From Clostridia bacterium (GTDB taxonomy: Bacteria > Bacillota > Clostridia > Christensenellales > Borkfalkiaceae): 64,000 nucleotides of DNA. The stretch is taken from NCBI GenBank assembly GCA_017407325.1, contig JAFQWV010000005.1, positions 62,001 through 126,000 on the forward strand, given 5' to 3'. Numbering within the stretch: the first letter of the stretch is position 1; every line of letters starts with the position of its first letter. Shown piece after piece: positions 1-8,278 of the stretch. The position numbers were made by a program, and so were the translations under genes. The notes below the pieces were generated by a model. That model ran no database searches. It saw only the letters and a program-made list of their open reading frames with translations, and was not told where the DNA came from.

Positions 1-378
1 AATCTTATCGTAAGAAAGAGAAACAGATTCTTTAGACGAGCTTGTTGAAGACGAGCTAGATTTTGAACTAGACTTACTGCTAGTCGATTTCGAGCTTGAT
101 TTCGAGCTTGACTTACTACTTGTCGATTTCGAGCTTGATTTTGAAGAACTATCTTCATTTTTAGAAGATTCTTCCTTTGAATTTTCAACTGACGTTTCTT
201 CTTTAGAATTCTCGACAGTACTTTCAACGCTTTCTTCTTTTTGCGAAGATTTAACTACCGAAACTCTTTCTTCAGAAGAAGATTGATCTCCTGTATCACG
301 AGAAATTTCACAGCCGGATGCAAACACCATAACGGTGCATAGGCAAACGGACAAAATTGCTAAAGCTAATTTTTTCAT
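1..378 (-). CDS. Ser-rich surface lipoprotein, C-terminus outside window
   Basis: The frame is open from an ATG at 378 (GGGGG ribosome binding site about 7 nt upstream) to the window edge, 126 codons with no stop, so the C-terminus is missing. Residues 1-22 are a Lys-Lys start and hydrophobic segment ending in a lipobox ASGC (Cys23), which indicates export and lipid anchoring. After that only a low-complexity Ser/Lys/Glu/Thr linker is visible, with SSSK and STSSK repeats, as is usual between a lipid anchor and an extracellular domain. Cys23 and the leader match the pectate-lyase-like lipoprotein at 771-2309, so the missing domain may be another extracellular enzyme; that is inference. Confidence 0.8.
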   Translation of the reverse strand, partial: MKKLALAILSVCLCTVMVFASGCEISRDTGDQSSSEERVSVVKSSQKEESVESTVENSKEETSVENSKEESSKNEDSSSKSSSKSTSSKSSSKSSSKSTSSKSSSKSSSSSTSSSKESVSLSYDKI

Positions 379-420
379 TTTAACCCCCGTATATTTTTAT
401 GCAATATGCAAGATTTTTAA

Positions 421-770
421 TCCGTCACGCAAAACCTAAGTTTTGCATATCGAGCGCGAACTTTGTTCGCGCATATCGCGTAGCCGTCAGGCTACTACTT
501 TAGTCCCATTTCCGATTTGAACGCAATTTGTCAAAATTGCATATCGAGTGCCGCAGGCACATATCGAGCAAAGCAACGCTTTGCATATCGAGCGCGAGCT
601 TTGTTCGCGCATATCGCGTAGCCGTCAGGCTACTACTTTAGTTTCATCTCCGATTTGAACGCAATTTGTCAAAATTGCATATCGAGTGCCACAGGCACAT
701 ATCGAGCAAAGCAACGCTTTGCATATCGAGCGCGAACTTTGTTCGCGCATATCGCGTAGCCGTTAGGCTA
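421..770. repeat. hairpin array, linker ATATCGA, with a 138-bp tandem duplication
   Basis: This fills the gap between the two lipoproteins. Perfect hairpins (GCAAAAC/GTTTTGC, GCGCGAAC/GTTCGCGC, GTAGCC/GGCTAC, GCAATTT/AAATTGC, GTGCC/GGCAC, GCAAAGC/GCTTTGC; loops 3-4 nt) are joined by a constant 7-nt linker ATATCGA or ATATCGC. A 138-bp unit is tandemly repeated (469-606, 607-744, then a third partial copy from 745 running into the gene at 771). Every copy carries ACTACTTTAGTCCCAT or a close variant, which in the last copy is the end of the lipoprotein coding sequence. No open frame of note. Confidence 0.9.
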
Positions 771-2309
771 CTACTTTAGTCCCATTCCAGAGCCGTAATA
801 AGGCGAAGAAGTTTTTAATTTTGCAAAGCCGTTGTTTGGAAGTGAGCCGTCAGCTTGACGAGGCGCTTTTGCATCTTCTTCAGAAATAGTTACAAAGTCG
901 TCTTTAGTGATTGCCTTATTCATCGTAAGGTCGCCACCGTCGAAGATAAAGTTACAATTCGTTACAGTACCTTTACCTAATTCACCAGCTAAACGATTAG
1001 GCTTTTGAGTACCTTCACCCGTATAGAAAGAAATACAACCTGTAAACGACGTTTGAGAACCGCCGTTTTCAAACATATAATTATACCCGTTATCCCAAGC
1101 AACGCAGTTTTCTAAGATTACGTTGTCAGTATGACTATTTTCGTCAAAACCTTTTACAGAGCCTGTGATATCGCTACCGAAGGCAACGCAGTTTCTTGCG
1201 ATATGGATACCTTTTGAACTACCACCAGTTCCGTTACCACCAAGCTTGATACCGTTTCCGTTACCTGCAGAAGATGGTCTTGAAACACCTTTTTTCGATA
1301 GATAGCTAGCATTTGAGAAATATTCGTCGTTCATAAAGTCTTCTTTATTACCACTTTCCCAAGCCCAGCAGTCGATAAGTTCTACGCCGTAGTCAGTTTC
1401 GTATAAATCCCACGCGTCGTCGCAGTTACGCCAAGCACGACAACCTTTAAAGACGTTACCTTTACCGTTGTGCATTTTGCAAGCAAAGCCGTCAGCATCG
1501 CCGTGGTTATCAAAGTCGTAATTTAAGTATGAGTCACAGTTTTCAATTAAATTATACGCACAGTATTCGCCAGTATTACTGCTACCGTAACCAGATGCGC
1601 TGAAATTGTGTCCAAAGCCGAGTTGAATACCGGTATCCCCGTTGTGATGAAGTACGCAACGGCCGATATAGTTGTAAGAGCCTTCAACCTTAATACCGTT
1701 ATCACCTGCGTGGCAAATTTCTAAGCCTTGAATTTTCCAATAATTACCTTTTAAATAAATACCTACGTACGCTGAATTATTATTTCCGTAAGGTTGATTA
1801 GTAAAGTCTAGAACTACCTTTTTCCAATCTAACGCCTGAATAGTAATAGGCTTATCACTTGTTCCTGACGAAGTTAAGTTAATTCTTGAACTTATATCGT
1901 AAGAACCTTCCATCATAAAGATAGTAGTTCCCGGCTGAGCTTTACTTACAGCAGCTGTCAAAGTTGCAAGTGGGCTACCTTTAGTTCCTGCGTTAGAGTC
2001 GTTACCCGTAGGTGAAACGTAAATATCCCCAACCTTTTCAGCAGGCATATCACCACCTGAAATTATATCTTCTGCAGAAACGCTTGTTTCTACGTTAGAT
2101 TTATCAGTTGTTTGAGAATTTTCTTTATCTTCATTGCTTACTTGAGTTTGAGTATTCGATTTACCACCGTTTTGCGACGTCTCTTTTGAAGAAGTAGTTT
2201 CGCTGTTTGATGAAGTCGAAACGTCATCTGTTTGAATACCGCAACCAGAAATGAAAATCATTGAAAGTGCGGTCAAAACTGCTAAAATTAATAACGTTAA
2301 TTTTTTCAT
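771..2309 (-). CDS. PL9-family pectate-lyase-like beta-helix lipoprotein
   Basis: 512 aa from the ATG at 2309, chosen because an AAGGGG site lies upstream and the protein then begins with a signal peptide; an upstream in-frame start would add 16 non-signal residues. Residues 1-22 plus ISGC lipobox (Cys23), Ser/Thr/Asn-rich linker 25-90, then a right-handed beta-helix from about 95 to the end with the opening YVSPTGNDSNAGT. Polysaccharide lyase family 9 features are visible: Asp273 in DGFACK, Asp297/298/301 in DDAWD and Lys355 in GIKLGG, matching the spacing of the Ca2+ ligands and catalytic Lys of Pel9A from memory of the family. Predicted to cleave de-esterified pectin by beta-elimination at the cell surface. 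A KDG-kinase-like gene at 46505 could act late in the same pathway but is not linked to it. Confidence 0.82.
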   Translation of the reverse strand: MKKLTLLILAVLTALSMIFISGCGIQTDDVSTSSNSETTSSKETSQNGGKSNTQTQVSNEDKENSQTTDKSNVETSVSAEDIISGGDMPAEKVGDIYVSPTGNDSNAGTKGSPLATLTAAVSKAQPGTTIFMMEGSYDISSRINLTSSGTSDKPITIQALDWKKVVLDFTNQPYGNNNSAYVGIYLKGNYWKIQGLEICHAGDNGIKVEGSYNYIGRCVLHHNGDTGIQLGFGHNFSASGYGSSNTGEYCAYNLIENCDSYLNYDFDNHGDADGFACKMHNGKGNVFKGCRAWRNCDDAWDLYETDYGVELIDCWAWESGNKEDFMNDEYFSNASYLSKKGVSRPSSAGNGNGIKLGGNGTGGSSKGIHIARNCVAFGSDITGSVKGFDENSHTDNVILENCVAWDNGYNYMFENGGSQTSFTGCISFYTGEGTQKPNRLAGELGKGTVTNCNFIFDGGDLTMNKAITKDDFVTISEEDAKAPRQADGSLPNNGFAKLKTSSPYYGSGMGLK

Positions 2310-2329
2310 ATTATAAAACCCCTTAAAAA

Positions 2330-2390
2330 TGGCTATGTGCAAAACTTTAATCCACATAGCGCCTATTTTAATGTACCACTATGTGGTACG
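2330..2390 (-). promoter_or_regulatory. paired inverted repeats upstream of the lyase lipoprotein
   Basis: Two inverted repeats lie 20-80 nt upstream of the start: GGCTATGTG/CACATAGC (about 2331-2361) and GTACCAC-3-GTGGTAC (2373-2389). They share the core CCACATAG, so could be operator half-sites or leader hairpins. No convincing -35/-10 was identified in between. Function is inference. Confidence 0.4.
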
Positions 2391-2502
2391 CTTGTCAATA
2401 AAATGAAAAAAATCTCACCGATTTGTCTAATAGATGTTCCGTTTTTTAAATATCCAATTAAATTTTAGAAAAAATTAACACAAGGACAACAAAATTTTGC
2501 AC

Positions 2503-2531
2503 TTGACAACAACACGTTTTAATGATAAAAT
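2503..2531 (+). promoter_or_regulatory. sigma-A-type promoter for the SulP gene
   Basis: TTGACA (2503-2508), 17-nt spacer, TAAAAT (2526-2531), about 40 nt before the ATG at 2571. Confidence 0.75.
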
Positions 2532-2570
2532 ATATTTTACAAAATATATGTCTAATCTGAAGGTAATATT

Positions 2571-4361
2571 ATGCAGAAAAAAACTAGGCGCAAACCTTTT
2601 TCAGGGTACGTAGCGACCTTGAAAAACGAATTTAACGGATATAACGGAAAGAAATTTTTCCAAGACCTAATTGCAGGTATAACTTTAGGCGCGTGCCTGC
2701 TTCCGTTGATAATTGCAGTTGGCGCTCAGAGTGTAAACGTAAGCGTGGTTACGGTTGGAATAGTCGGCGCGATTATAACTTCGGTTTTGTCTAACCTAAT
2801 ACTTACGGTCACAGGCGGGGGGACTTATCAAATTTCTACGCCGTGCTATGCACTTTCGGTCGTCGTTGTAGGAACGACTTATTCAAGCTACGGCTTGCAA
2901 GCAACCTTTTTAGCTTGTTTAATTTCGGGATTACTTCTCTTTATCGCAGGAGTCGCAAGAATTGGCAAGTTCGTTAAATTTATTCCACGCCCAATAATTT
3001 GTGGTTTAACTTTCGGAATAACTTTTACAATCATAGTTTTACAGCTTGGTGGTGCGTTTGGCGTAGCCGTTAACGGGGATAACAACGTTCAAAGACTTAC
3101 TTCATTTTTTACAAATGGAATTAAGGAAATCAACCTGATTAACCTTGCCGTTTTTGGTGGCACGCTATTAATTTTTTCAATTTACCCTAAAAAATGGAAT
3201 AAAGTAATTCCGTCAGCCTTAATTTTAACGATAATTTCTGCCGTGCTTGTTTTTGCAATCAAGCTCGATATCCCGACTGTTGGAAAAATAGAATTTTCTA
3301 TAATAAACAGTCAAAGGTTCAACATTGACGGAACTACTCTAACATTGACGAAAAGCGTACTTTTCCCTGCACTTTCAATATTTGCAATCACTCTTATTCA
3401 AAGCGGTATCGCTGGCGAGCGTTCGTACGACAAAACGGGTAAAGACTTTAACGCAAGCTATCAACTTGCATCACTCGGTCTATCTAATATTATAGTGCCG
3501 TTTTTAGGTGGTATGCCTGTTTCTACAAGTTTTGAAAGCATAGCAGTTTCGCATAAAACGGGTGCTCAAACAAGACTTGCAAATCTGTTTACGGCTATTA
3601 CTTTATTTTTATTATGCTACTTTGGAAAAAACGTTATCGAGTTTATTCCACACGCAACGTTATCTGCAATTTTAATTGTTGCAATGATAAAAATGAACGA
3701 CTATAAGTCGATTATCCACTATTTTAAGAGAAAAGAATACGGCGCGATTGTCATTGCTTTCGTATCTTTTATTTCCGTAATTTTCTTAAGCTTACCACTT
3801 GCTTTCCTAATAGCAATGGTAGTCGCTCTTTTTATCGTATTATACAACACACGCTCGGTGGAAGTTTATGCCGAACTTAAAAAAGACTTAAAAACCGTAG
3901 GCGTAAACGTAACGGGACCTATCTACTTTGCAAGCGTTGACGATTTGATTAATAAGATTAAAGGAATAAATTGCGAATACGACCGTCTTATTATCGACCT
4001 TGGTGGTGTAACGTACGTTGACTCGACGGCACTGCAAAAGATGCTCGACTTTTTAGAAGAACTTAACAAATTTAAAGTTATAAGTTTTTGTGGTACGCGT
4101 ATTAAAGTTTTAAAGGCTATCGCGATCGACGGCTTCTATCAAACGTTTGGTGTAGACAGCTTCTTTAACACCTTCAGCGATGCCTACCGTGAAAAATTCA
4201 AACCTCGCGAAGTAGAAAAGCCAATAGAGTCAACTCCTGCAGAAAGCGAAGAACTTAAAGAAGTTGCAACTACAGAAGAAGAAAAAATTCCTTCTTACGA
4301 AGAACAAACCGTAAAAGCAGACAACGAAGAAATAACTAAGGTTATCCCACCGCAAAACTAA
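2571..4361 (+). CDS. SulP-family anion transporter with STAS domain
   Basis: 596 aa. Residues about 25-425 form the multi-span SLC26A/SulP core, with the family segment GGMPVSTSFESIAVSHKTGA in the second half. Residues about 435-545 are a cytoplasmic STAS domain (LIIDLGGVTYVDSTALQKML), which in this family regulates transport. The last 50 residues are an acidic Glu-rich tail. Expected in the cytoplasmic membrane carrying an anion such as sulfate, bicarbonate or a dicarboxylate; the substrate cannot be read from sequence. Transcribed alone, between its own promoter and a strong terminator, divergent from the lipoproteins. Start supported by GAAGG 7 nt upstream. Confidence 0.92.
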   Translation: MQKKTRRKPFSGYVATLKNEFNGYNGKKFFQDLIAGITLGACLLPLIIAVGAQSVNVSVVTVGIVGAIITSVLSNLILTVTGGGTYQISTPCYALSVVVVGTTYSSYGLQATFLACLISGLLLFIAGVARIGKFVKFIPRPIICGLTFGITFTIIVLQLGGAFGVAVNGDNNVQRLTSFFTNGIKEINLINLAVFGGTLLIFSIYPKKWNKVIPSALILTIISAVLVFAIKLDIPTVGKIEFSIINSQRFNIDGTTLTLTKSVLFPALSIFAITLIQSGIAGERSYDKTGKDFNASYQLASLGLSNIIVPFLGGMPVSTSFESIAVSHKTGAQTRLANLFTAITLFLLCYFGKNVIEFIPHATLSAILIVAMIKMNDYKSIIHYFKRKEYGAIVIAFVSFISVIFLSLPLAFLIAMVVALFIVLYNTRSVEVYAELKKDLKTVGVNVTGPIYFASVDDLINKIKGINCEYDRLIIDLGGVTYVDSTALQKMLDFLEELNKFKVISFCGTRIKVLKAIAIDGFYQTFGVDSFFNTFSDAYREKFKPREVEKPIESTPAESEELKEVATTEEEKIPSYEEQTVKADNEEITKVIPPQN

Positions 4362-4424
4362 TGAAGCTTGCCCTGACGGGCAATGAAGTTATCCTTTGGA
4401 TAATGAAGTTTACTTCGTAAATGA
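4362..4424. repeat. short hairpin array, linker AATGAAGTT
   Basis: Starts directly on the transporter stop codon (the linker follows TAA). Hairpins TTGCCC/GGGCAA (4368-4383), ATCC/GGAT (4391-4401) and TTAC/GTAA are separated by AATGAAGT(T). It runs into the terminator at 4430. Confidence 0.75.
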
Positions 4425-4429
4425 ATAAA

Positions 4430-4465
4430 AATGCGCTCGTCAAAAACGAGCGCATTATTTTTATT
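4430..4465 (+). terminator. Rho-independent terminator of the SulP gene
   Basis: AATGCGCTCGT / ACGAGCGCATT stem (11 bp) with a CAAAA loop, followed by ATTTTTATT. Confidence 0.85.
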
Positions 4466-4474
4466 CTTTCTTCT

Positions 4475-4627
4475 TTATTTATCGCATCTTAGGTATTTTC
4501 TATAAACACAGTCGCAATTTCTGCGCTTTATTTTTTTCTTTTTGCAATTTTCTTCGCATTTATTTTGACTATTTTTATTACAAATAGTGGCAAATAGCAC
4601 GATTATCAATAAATCTTTAGTATTCAT
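4475..4627 (-). CDS. possible small Cys-rich protein
   Basis: A 50-codon frame from ATG 4627 to TAA 4475. It has a short hydrophobic N-terminus (LLIIVLFATIC) and then a very basic, Cys-rich tail with six Cys in all (KCEENCKKKK, RRNCDCVYRK, LRCDK). No ribosome binding site is visible, and the hairpin at 4628-4660 immediately precedes the start, so this may be a chance frame. No family recognised. Confidence 0.25.
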   Translation of the reverse strand: MNTKDLLIIVLFATICNKNSQNKCEENCKKKKIKRRNCDCVYRKYLRCDK

Positions 4628-4660
4628 AATATTAAAAAGCATTAACGCTTTTTCAATATT
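4628..4660 (-). terminator. hairpin downstream of rseP, possible terminator
   Basis: AATATT(G)AAAAAGC / GCTTTTTAATATT nearly perfect inverted repeat with a 6-nt loop, 27 nt after the rseP stop on the minus strand. The T-run falls inside the stem, so terminator function is uncertain. Confidence 0.4.
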
Positions 4661-4686
4661 ATACTATGCAAAACTTTTACTTCTTG

Positions 4687-6177
4687 TTAAATAAATTGTA
4701 AAATATCGAAGAATATTGCAACGCCTAATAAAAGGAACAAACCAACGGTATGAATCATACCTTCAACGTTTCTATTAATAGGCTTACCCCTTACCCACTC
4801 AATCGCGACGAATACTGCGCGTGCACCGTCAAGGGCAGGAATTGGTAAAAGGTTAAATATTGCAACGCTAAAACCTATAAGCCCTGCAATTTCCAAAAGG
4901 AAGTTAAAGCCGTAGGTTGCGTACTGCGCCGTAAGTGAAATCGTACCGATAGGACCTGTTACAGAATTTAGTGGAACGCTACCGTTAAACAAACCAAATA
5001 GAGATTCAAAGGTTAAGCCTATAGTCTTTACAGAGTAAATAAACGGTCTATATAAAAGCTCGCCAAAGCTTAATTTTGCGTTCTCAGTAGAAACTTGATA
5101 GCTATACCCAACAGACTCAATACCAAAAAGTGCTTTAAGCGCCACCAAATCAGTTTTGTCTGCTTCAGAAAAGCCTTCTGGGATAGTTAATTCTACGATA
5201 ACTCTACCGTCGTCGTCTGTTTCGTCGCTAGTAGTCATCCAAATTTCAACTTTGTCGTTATCGTTAAATTTTTCAAGATACGAAAAGAAACTTTCAGTGT
5301 CGTAAATGCGCGTGCCTTTAGAATATTCTTCTCCGTCGTTAAACCTTAATAAATACTCACCACTTGGAATTTGAGAGTTTTCAGTGGTCGTAAACGCTGG
5401 AACCGTACCAACGCCAAGTGAACGGAAAACGTCGCTGTAATCCGTTAGGCTTTCAGGGGTAACGTCACACCTAAGCATAACGTCAACTTTTTCTTTCTTT
5501 CCATCTCTTAAAACTTCAACGGTGACTATATCGTTTTCCTTTTTGCCGTCGAGTGAAGATATCATATCGACCGAGTGATAAATATAATGTCCGTCAATCG
5601 AAGTGATTATATCACCTTTTTGCAAAGAATAGCCTGCCGTTTCGTCAGGTCTGATTTCAGCCGGAGCGTATGCAGTGTGACCAAAAATTGAAAAGTTTGC
5701 AATAACAATAACTAGCGCGAAAATCATATTGAGCGTTGCGCCTGCCAAAAGAACCAAAATTCTTTGCCACGGTGGTTTGTTATTGAACGCATTTTCCGAA
5801 AGAACCTTTTTTGGTTTTTGTTCGATATCAGGCTTATCCCCGTCAATAGCTTCGTTATTCTCACTTTCCTGTTGTTTTTCAAGCTTTTCATTTTCAGCTT
5901 TTACAGTCGAATCGTCCTGGTCTTCACCTTCAAATTCGCAAAAACCACCAAGTGGTAAAACTCTTATAGAAAAGACTTCGCCGTTTTTTAGGTTGCGTTT
6001 GAAAAGCGCAGGTCCCATACCGATAGCAAACTCGTTAATTTTAAATTTAAAAATTTTACCAACGACGTAGTGACCGAATTCGTGAACGGTAATAGTTGCA
6101 AGCAATATCAAAATTGCAACTAAAATCGAGCCTATCGTCGATAAAACGTCTACAAATGCAAGTAGGTTGTTAATCAT
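4687..6177 (-). CDS. rseP: RseP/RasP-type site-2 zinc metalloprotease
   Basis: 496 aa intramembrane M50 protease. The zinc motif HEFGH (His32, Glu33, His36) lies in the first membrane segment, a PDZ region is central, and the third zinc ligand motif is in LLPIPALDGAR near the C-terminus, followed by final membrane segments. A 40-residue charged Asp/Glu/Lys stretch (about 80-130) is inserted before the second membrane segment. In relatives the enzyme cleaves anti-sigma factors and signal-peptide remnants in the membrane. Last gene of the block, overlapping dxr by 8 nt, so translation is probably coupled. Confidence 0.93.
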   Translation of the reverse strand: MINNLLAFVDVLSTIGSILVAILILLATITVHEFGHYVVGKIFKFKINEFAIGMGPALFKRNLKNGEVFSIRVLPLGGFCEFEGEDQDDSTVKAENEKLEKQQESENNEAIDGDKPDIEQKPKKVLSENAFNNKPPWQRILVLLAGATLNMIFALVIVIANFSIFGHTAYAPAEIRPDETAGYSLQKGDIITSIDGHYIYHSVDMISSLDGKKENDIVTVEVLRDGKKEKVDVMLRCDVTPESLTDYSDVFRSLGVGTVPAFTTTENSQIPSGEYLLRFNDGEEYSKGTRIYDTESFFSYLEKFNDNDKVEIWMTTSDETDDDGRVIVELTIPEGFSEADKTDLVALKALFGIESVGYSYQVSTENAKLSFGELLYRPFIYSVKTIGLTFESLFGLFNGSVPLNSVTGPIGTISLTAQYATYGFNFLLEIAGLIGFSVAIFNLLPIPALDGARAVFVAIEWVRGKPINRNVEGMIHTVGLFLLLGVAIFFDILQFI

Positions 6178-7318
6178 TCAAGTCTCCTTTATATTTTTCC
6201 AAAACGAACGATCTAGCAAGTGCGTCTGTTTCGAGTAAATTTTCAAGCGTTACTTCGCGCCGTACAGTTTTTTCTAGCGCGTACAAAACGTAGTCGTATA
6301 TAGATAAATAAGGAATAAGTCCTTTTAAAAACAAATGCACGGCAACTTCGTTTGCAGCACTTAGCGCACACGGATAGTTATCACCAAGCTTGGCACTCTC
6401 TAACGCAAGCTTAAAACAAGGGTATTTGTCTAAATCGACTTTTCTAAAAGTTAAGTTTTTAGATAAAAAGTCGTAACTTTCAACGTCAGTTTTAAGTCTA
6501 TCTGGATAAGATAGTGCAAGCTGAATAGGAATTTCCATTGACGGATACGCGAGTTGACACACAACCGCGCTATCGTCGTATTCTACCATAGAGTGAATAA
6601 TGCTTTCAGGGTGAATTATCACTTCAATTTTTTCAAGTGGACAGTTAAAAAGCCACATTGCTTCCATAACTTCCAAGCCCTTATTCATCATCGTAGCACA
6701 GTCTACCGTAATTTTATCGCCCATAAGCCAATTAGGGTGCTTAAGCGCGTCGCTTGCCGTAACCGACTTTAATTCTTCGTAAGTTTTATCGCGGAAAGCC
6801 CCACCCGACGCTGTTAATATCAATTTTTTAAAAGGTCTATCTTTATCAAGTCCAAGCGATTGCCAAATGGCAGAATGCTCGCTGTCAACAGGTAGAAGCT
6901 TTGCTTTAGGGTGTTTTTTTAATAAATCGGTAACAAGCTTACCACCTGCAACAAGCGCTTCTTTATTAGCAAGCGCAACAGTTTTATCCATTTCGATTGA
7001 CTTTAATACGCACTTAAGCCCACAAAAACCAACGACCGAAACGACGACTATATCGCAATCGGTCGTAATTGCGTGTTCCATTGAATTTTCGCCAAAATAC
7101 AACGTAGTCGAATTAATGCTTTTAATTAAGCTAGCATTTTCAGGGTTTGTAAGCGTGGCTATCTCAGGTTTATATTTTTCAATCTGCTCGGCTAAAAGTT
7201 TTGCGTTACTTCCTGCCGATAAGCTTACTATTTTAAATTTGTCGGGGTGTCTATCGACGCAGTTTAAAACCTGTCTTCCGATAGAGCCCGTACTTCCAAT
7301 CAACGCAATTTTTTTCAT
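6170..7318 (-). CDS. dxr: 1-deoxy-D-xylulose 5-phosphate reductoisomerase
   Basis: 382 aa, normal for the family. N-terminal NADPH motif GSTGSIGRQ, then LPVDSEHSAIWQ and the catalytic/substrate segments LTASGGAF, HPNW and MNKGLE. Catalyses the committed step of the methylerythritol phosphate route to isoprenoids, which supplies undecaprenyl diphosphate made by the nearby uppS. ATG 7318 chosen because AAAGGTGA lies just upstream; a GTG two codons earlier lies inside that site. The genomic partners cdsA and rseP are in the common Firmicutes order. Confidence 0.95.
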   Translation of the reverse strand: MKKIALIGSTGSIGRQVLNCVDRHPDKFKIVSLSAGSNAKLLAEQIEKYKPEIATLTNPENASLIKSINSTTLYFGENSMEHAITTDCDIVVVSVVGFCGLKCVLKSIEMDKTVALANKEALVAGGKLVTDLLKKHPKAKLLPVDSEHSAIWQSLGLDKDRPFKKLILTASGGAFRDKTYEELKSVTASDALKHPNWLMGDKITVDCATMMNKGLEVMEAMWLFNCPLEKIEVIIHPESIIHSMVEYDDSAVVCQLAYPSMEIPIQLALSYPDRLKTDVESYDFLSKNLTFRKVDLDKYPCFKLALESAKLGDNYPCALSAANEVAVHLFLKGLIPYLSIYDYVLYALEKTVRREVTLENLLETDALARSFVLEKYKGDLND

Positions 7319-7334
7319 AATCACCTTTAAGCGT

Positions 7335-7373
7335 TTTTAAAAAATAGCGGAATTTTGTAAAAAAGTTCCGCTA
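7335..7373 (-). terminator. terminator or attenuator between cdsA and dxr
   Basis: On the minus strand TAGCGGAA / TTCCGCTA (8 bp, 13-nt loop) is followed by six T residues, within the 75-nt gap between cdsA and dxr. It may lower expression of dxr-rseP relative to upstream genes. Confidence 0.65.
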
Positions 7374-7393
7374 TAAGTCGTTTATTTGCAATT

Positions 7394-8212
7394 TTATCTT
7401 ATAAACATAAAGAAAATAAATATAAACATTGCACTAAGCATTATGCCGTCAATGCGATCGAGCACGCCACCGTGACCGGGCAGTATTGAGCCCATATCTT
7501 TAATAGTTAATTTTCTTTTAATCGCCCCTTCAATCAAGTCGCCAACGATAGAAACGAGCGAGCCGATTACACCAATTATTACGTAAATCAAAAGTTCGAT
7601 ATACCAAACTTCAGTAAGATGACCTTTTGAATAGCAAGCCCAAACAAGCACAGCACCAATAACACCACCGATAATTCCACCGATTGCGCCACTTATCGTC
7701 TTTTTAGGACTGATATTCGGGCTAAGCTTTCTGCCTTTAAAGAACGAACCGATAAAATAAGCGAACGTATCTGCACACGGCGCAACGATAAACGTTAGTA
7801 GTAGCGCAAGTAGCGAGTGTGTTTCAAAGTTATTCATAAGAATAATTGGAAGTAGCATCAAGTTTGGATAGAAACACGCTAAAAAAGTGTATCCAACGCT
7901 GTCAATTTCCAACTTATCAAACTCAAAAACAAGTGTTAATAGACACAATACGCCAACCGTGAACGCGATAAGTATTGACGCTTTAAAGCCTAAGAATACG
8001 TACGCTGGCAAAAAGCATATCGAAAATGCAATAACTATCGAGCGTTGAAAGAAACTTAACCTATAATCTAACGCTTTAAGCATTTCAAAAGTGCCTACGA
8101 CCGAACAAAGATATATTAAAATGAAAAACAAACGGGTATCAATCAATCTTAATAAGAACGAACCGACTACTAAACCAATTAGCATTACTCCCGTCAATAT
8201 TCTTTTAAACAT
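7394..8212 (-). CDS. cdsA: phosphatidate cytidylyltransferase (CDP-diglyceride synthase)
   Basis: 272 aa with about eight hydrophobic membrane segments and the family signature at the C-terminus: SPKKTISGAIGG and later MGSILPGHGGVLDRIDG. Converts phosphatidic acid plus CTP to CDP-diacylglycerol at the membrane, the branch point for phospholipid synthesis. The start has AAAGGAGAAGT directly upstream. Lies between uppS and dxr as in most Firmicutes. Confidence 0.94.
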   Translation of the reverse strand: MFKRILTGVMLIGLVVGSFLLRLIDTRLFFILIYLCSVVGTFEMLKALDYRLSFFQRSIVIAFSICFLPAYVFLGFKASILIAFTVGVLCLLTLVFEFDKLEIDSVGYTFLACFYPNLMLLPIILMNNFETHSLLALLLTFIVAPCADTFAYFIGSFFKGRKLSPNISPKKTISGAIGGIIGGVIGAVLVWACYSKGHLTEVWYIELLIYVIIGVIGSLVSIVGDLIEGAIKRKLTIKDMGSILPGHGGVLDRIDGIMLSAMFIFIFFMFIR

Positions 8213-8278
8213 ACTTCTCCTTTAAATATATTACTGACTTATCAAAAATATTCAAAGCCACTAAATAATGATATTCAA

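Noticed and set aside
421..770. CRISPR-like appearance of regular spacing
   Set aside because: The constant part is only 7 nt, the variable parts are hairpins of 11-19 nt and there are no cas genes nearby.
5729..6070. Plus-strand frame inside rseP
   Set aside because: Antisense to a well-conserved gene with no start signal.
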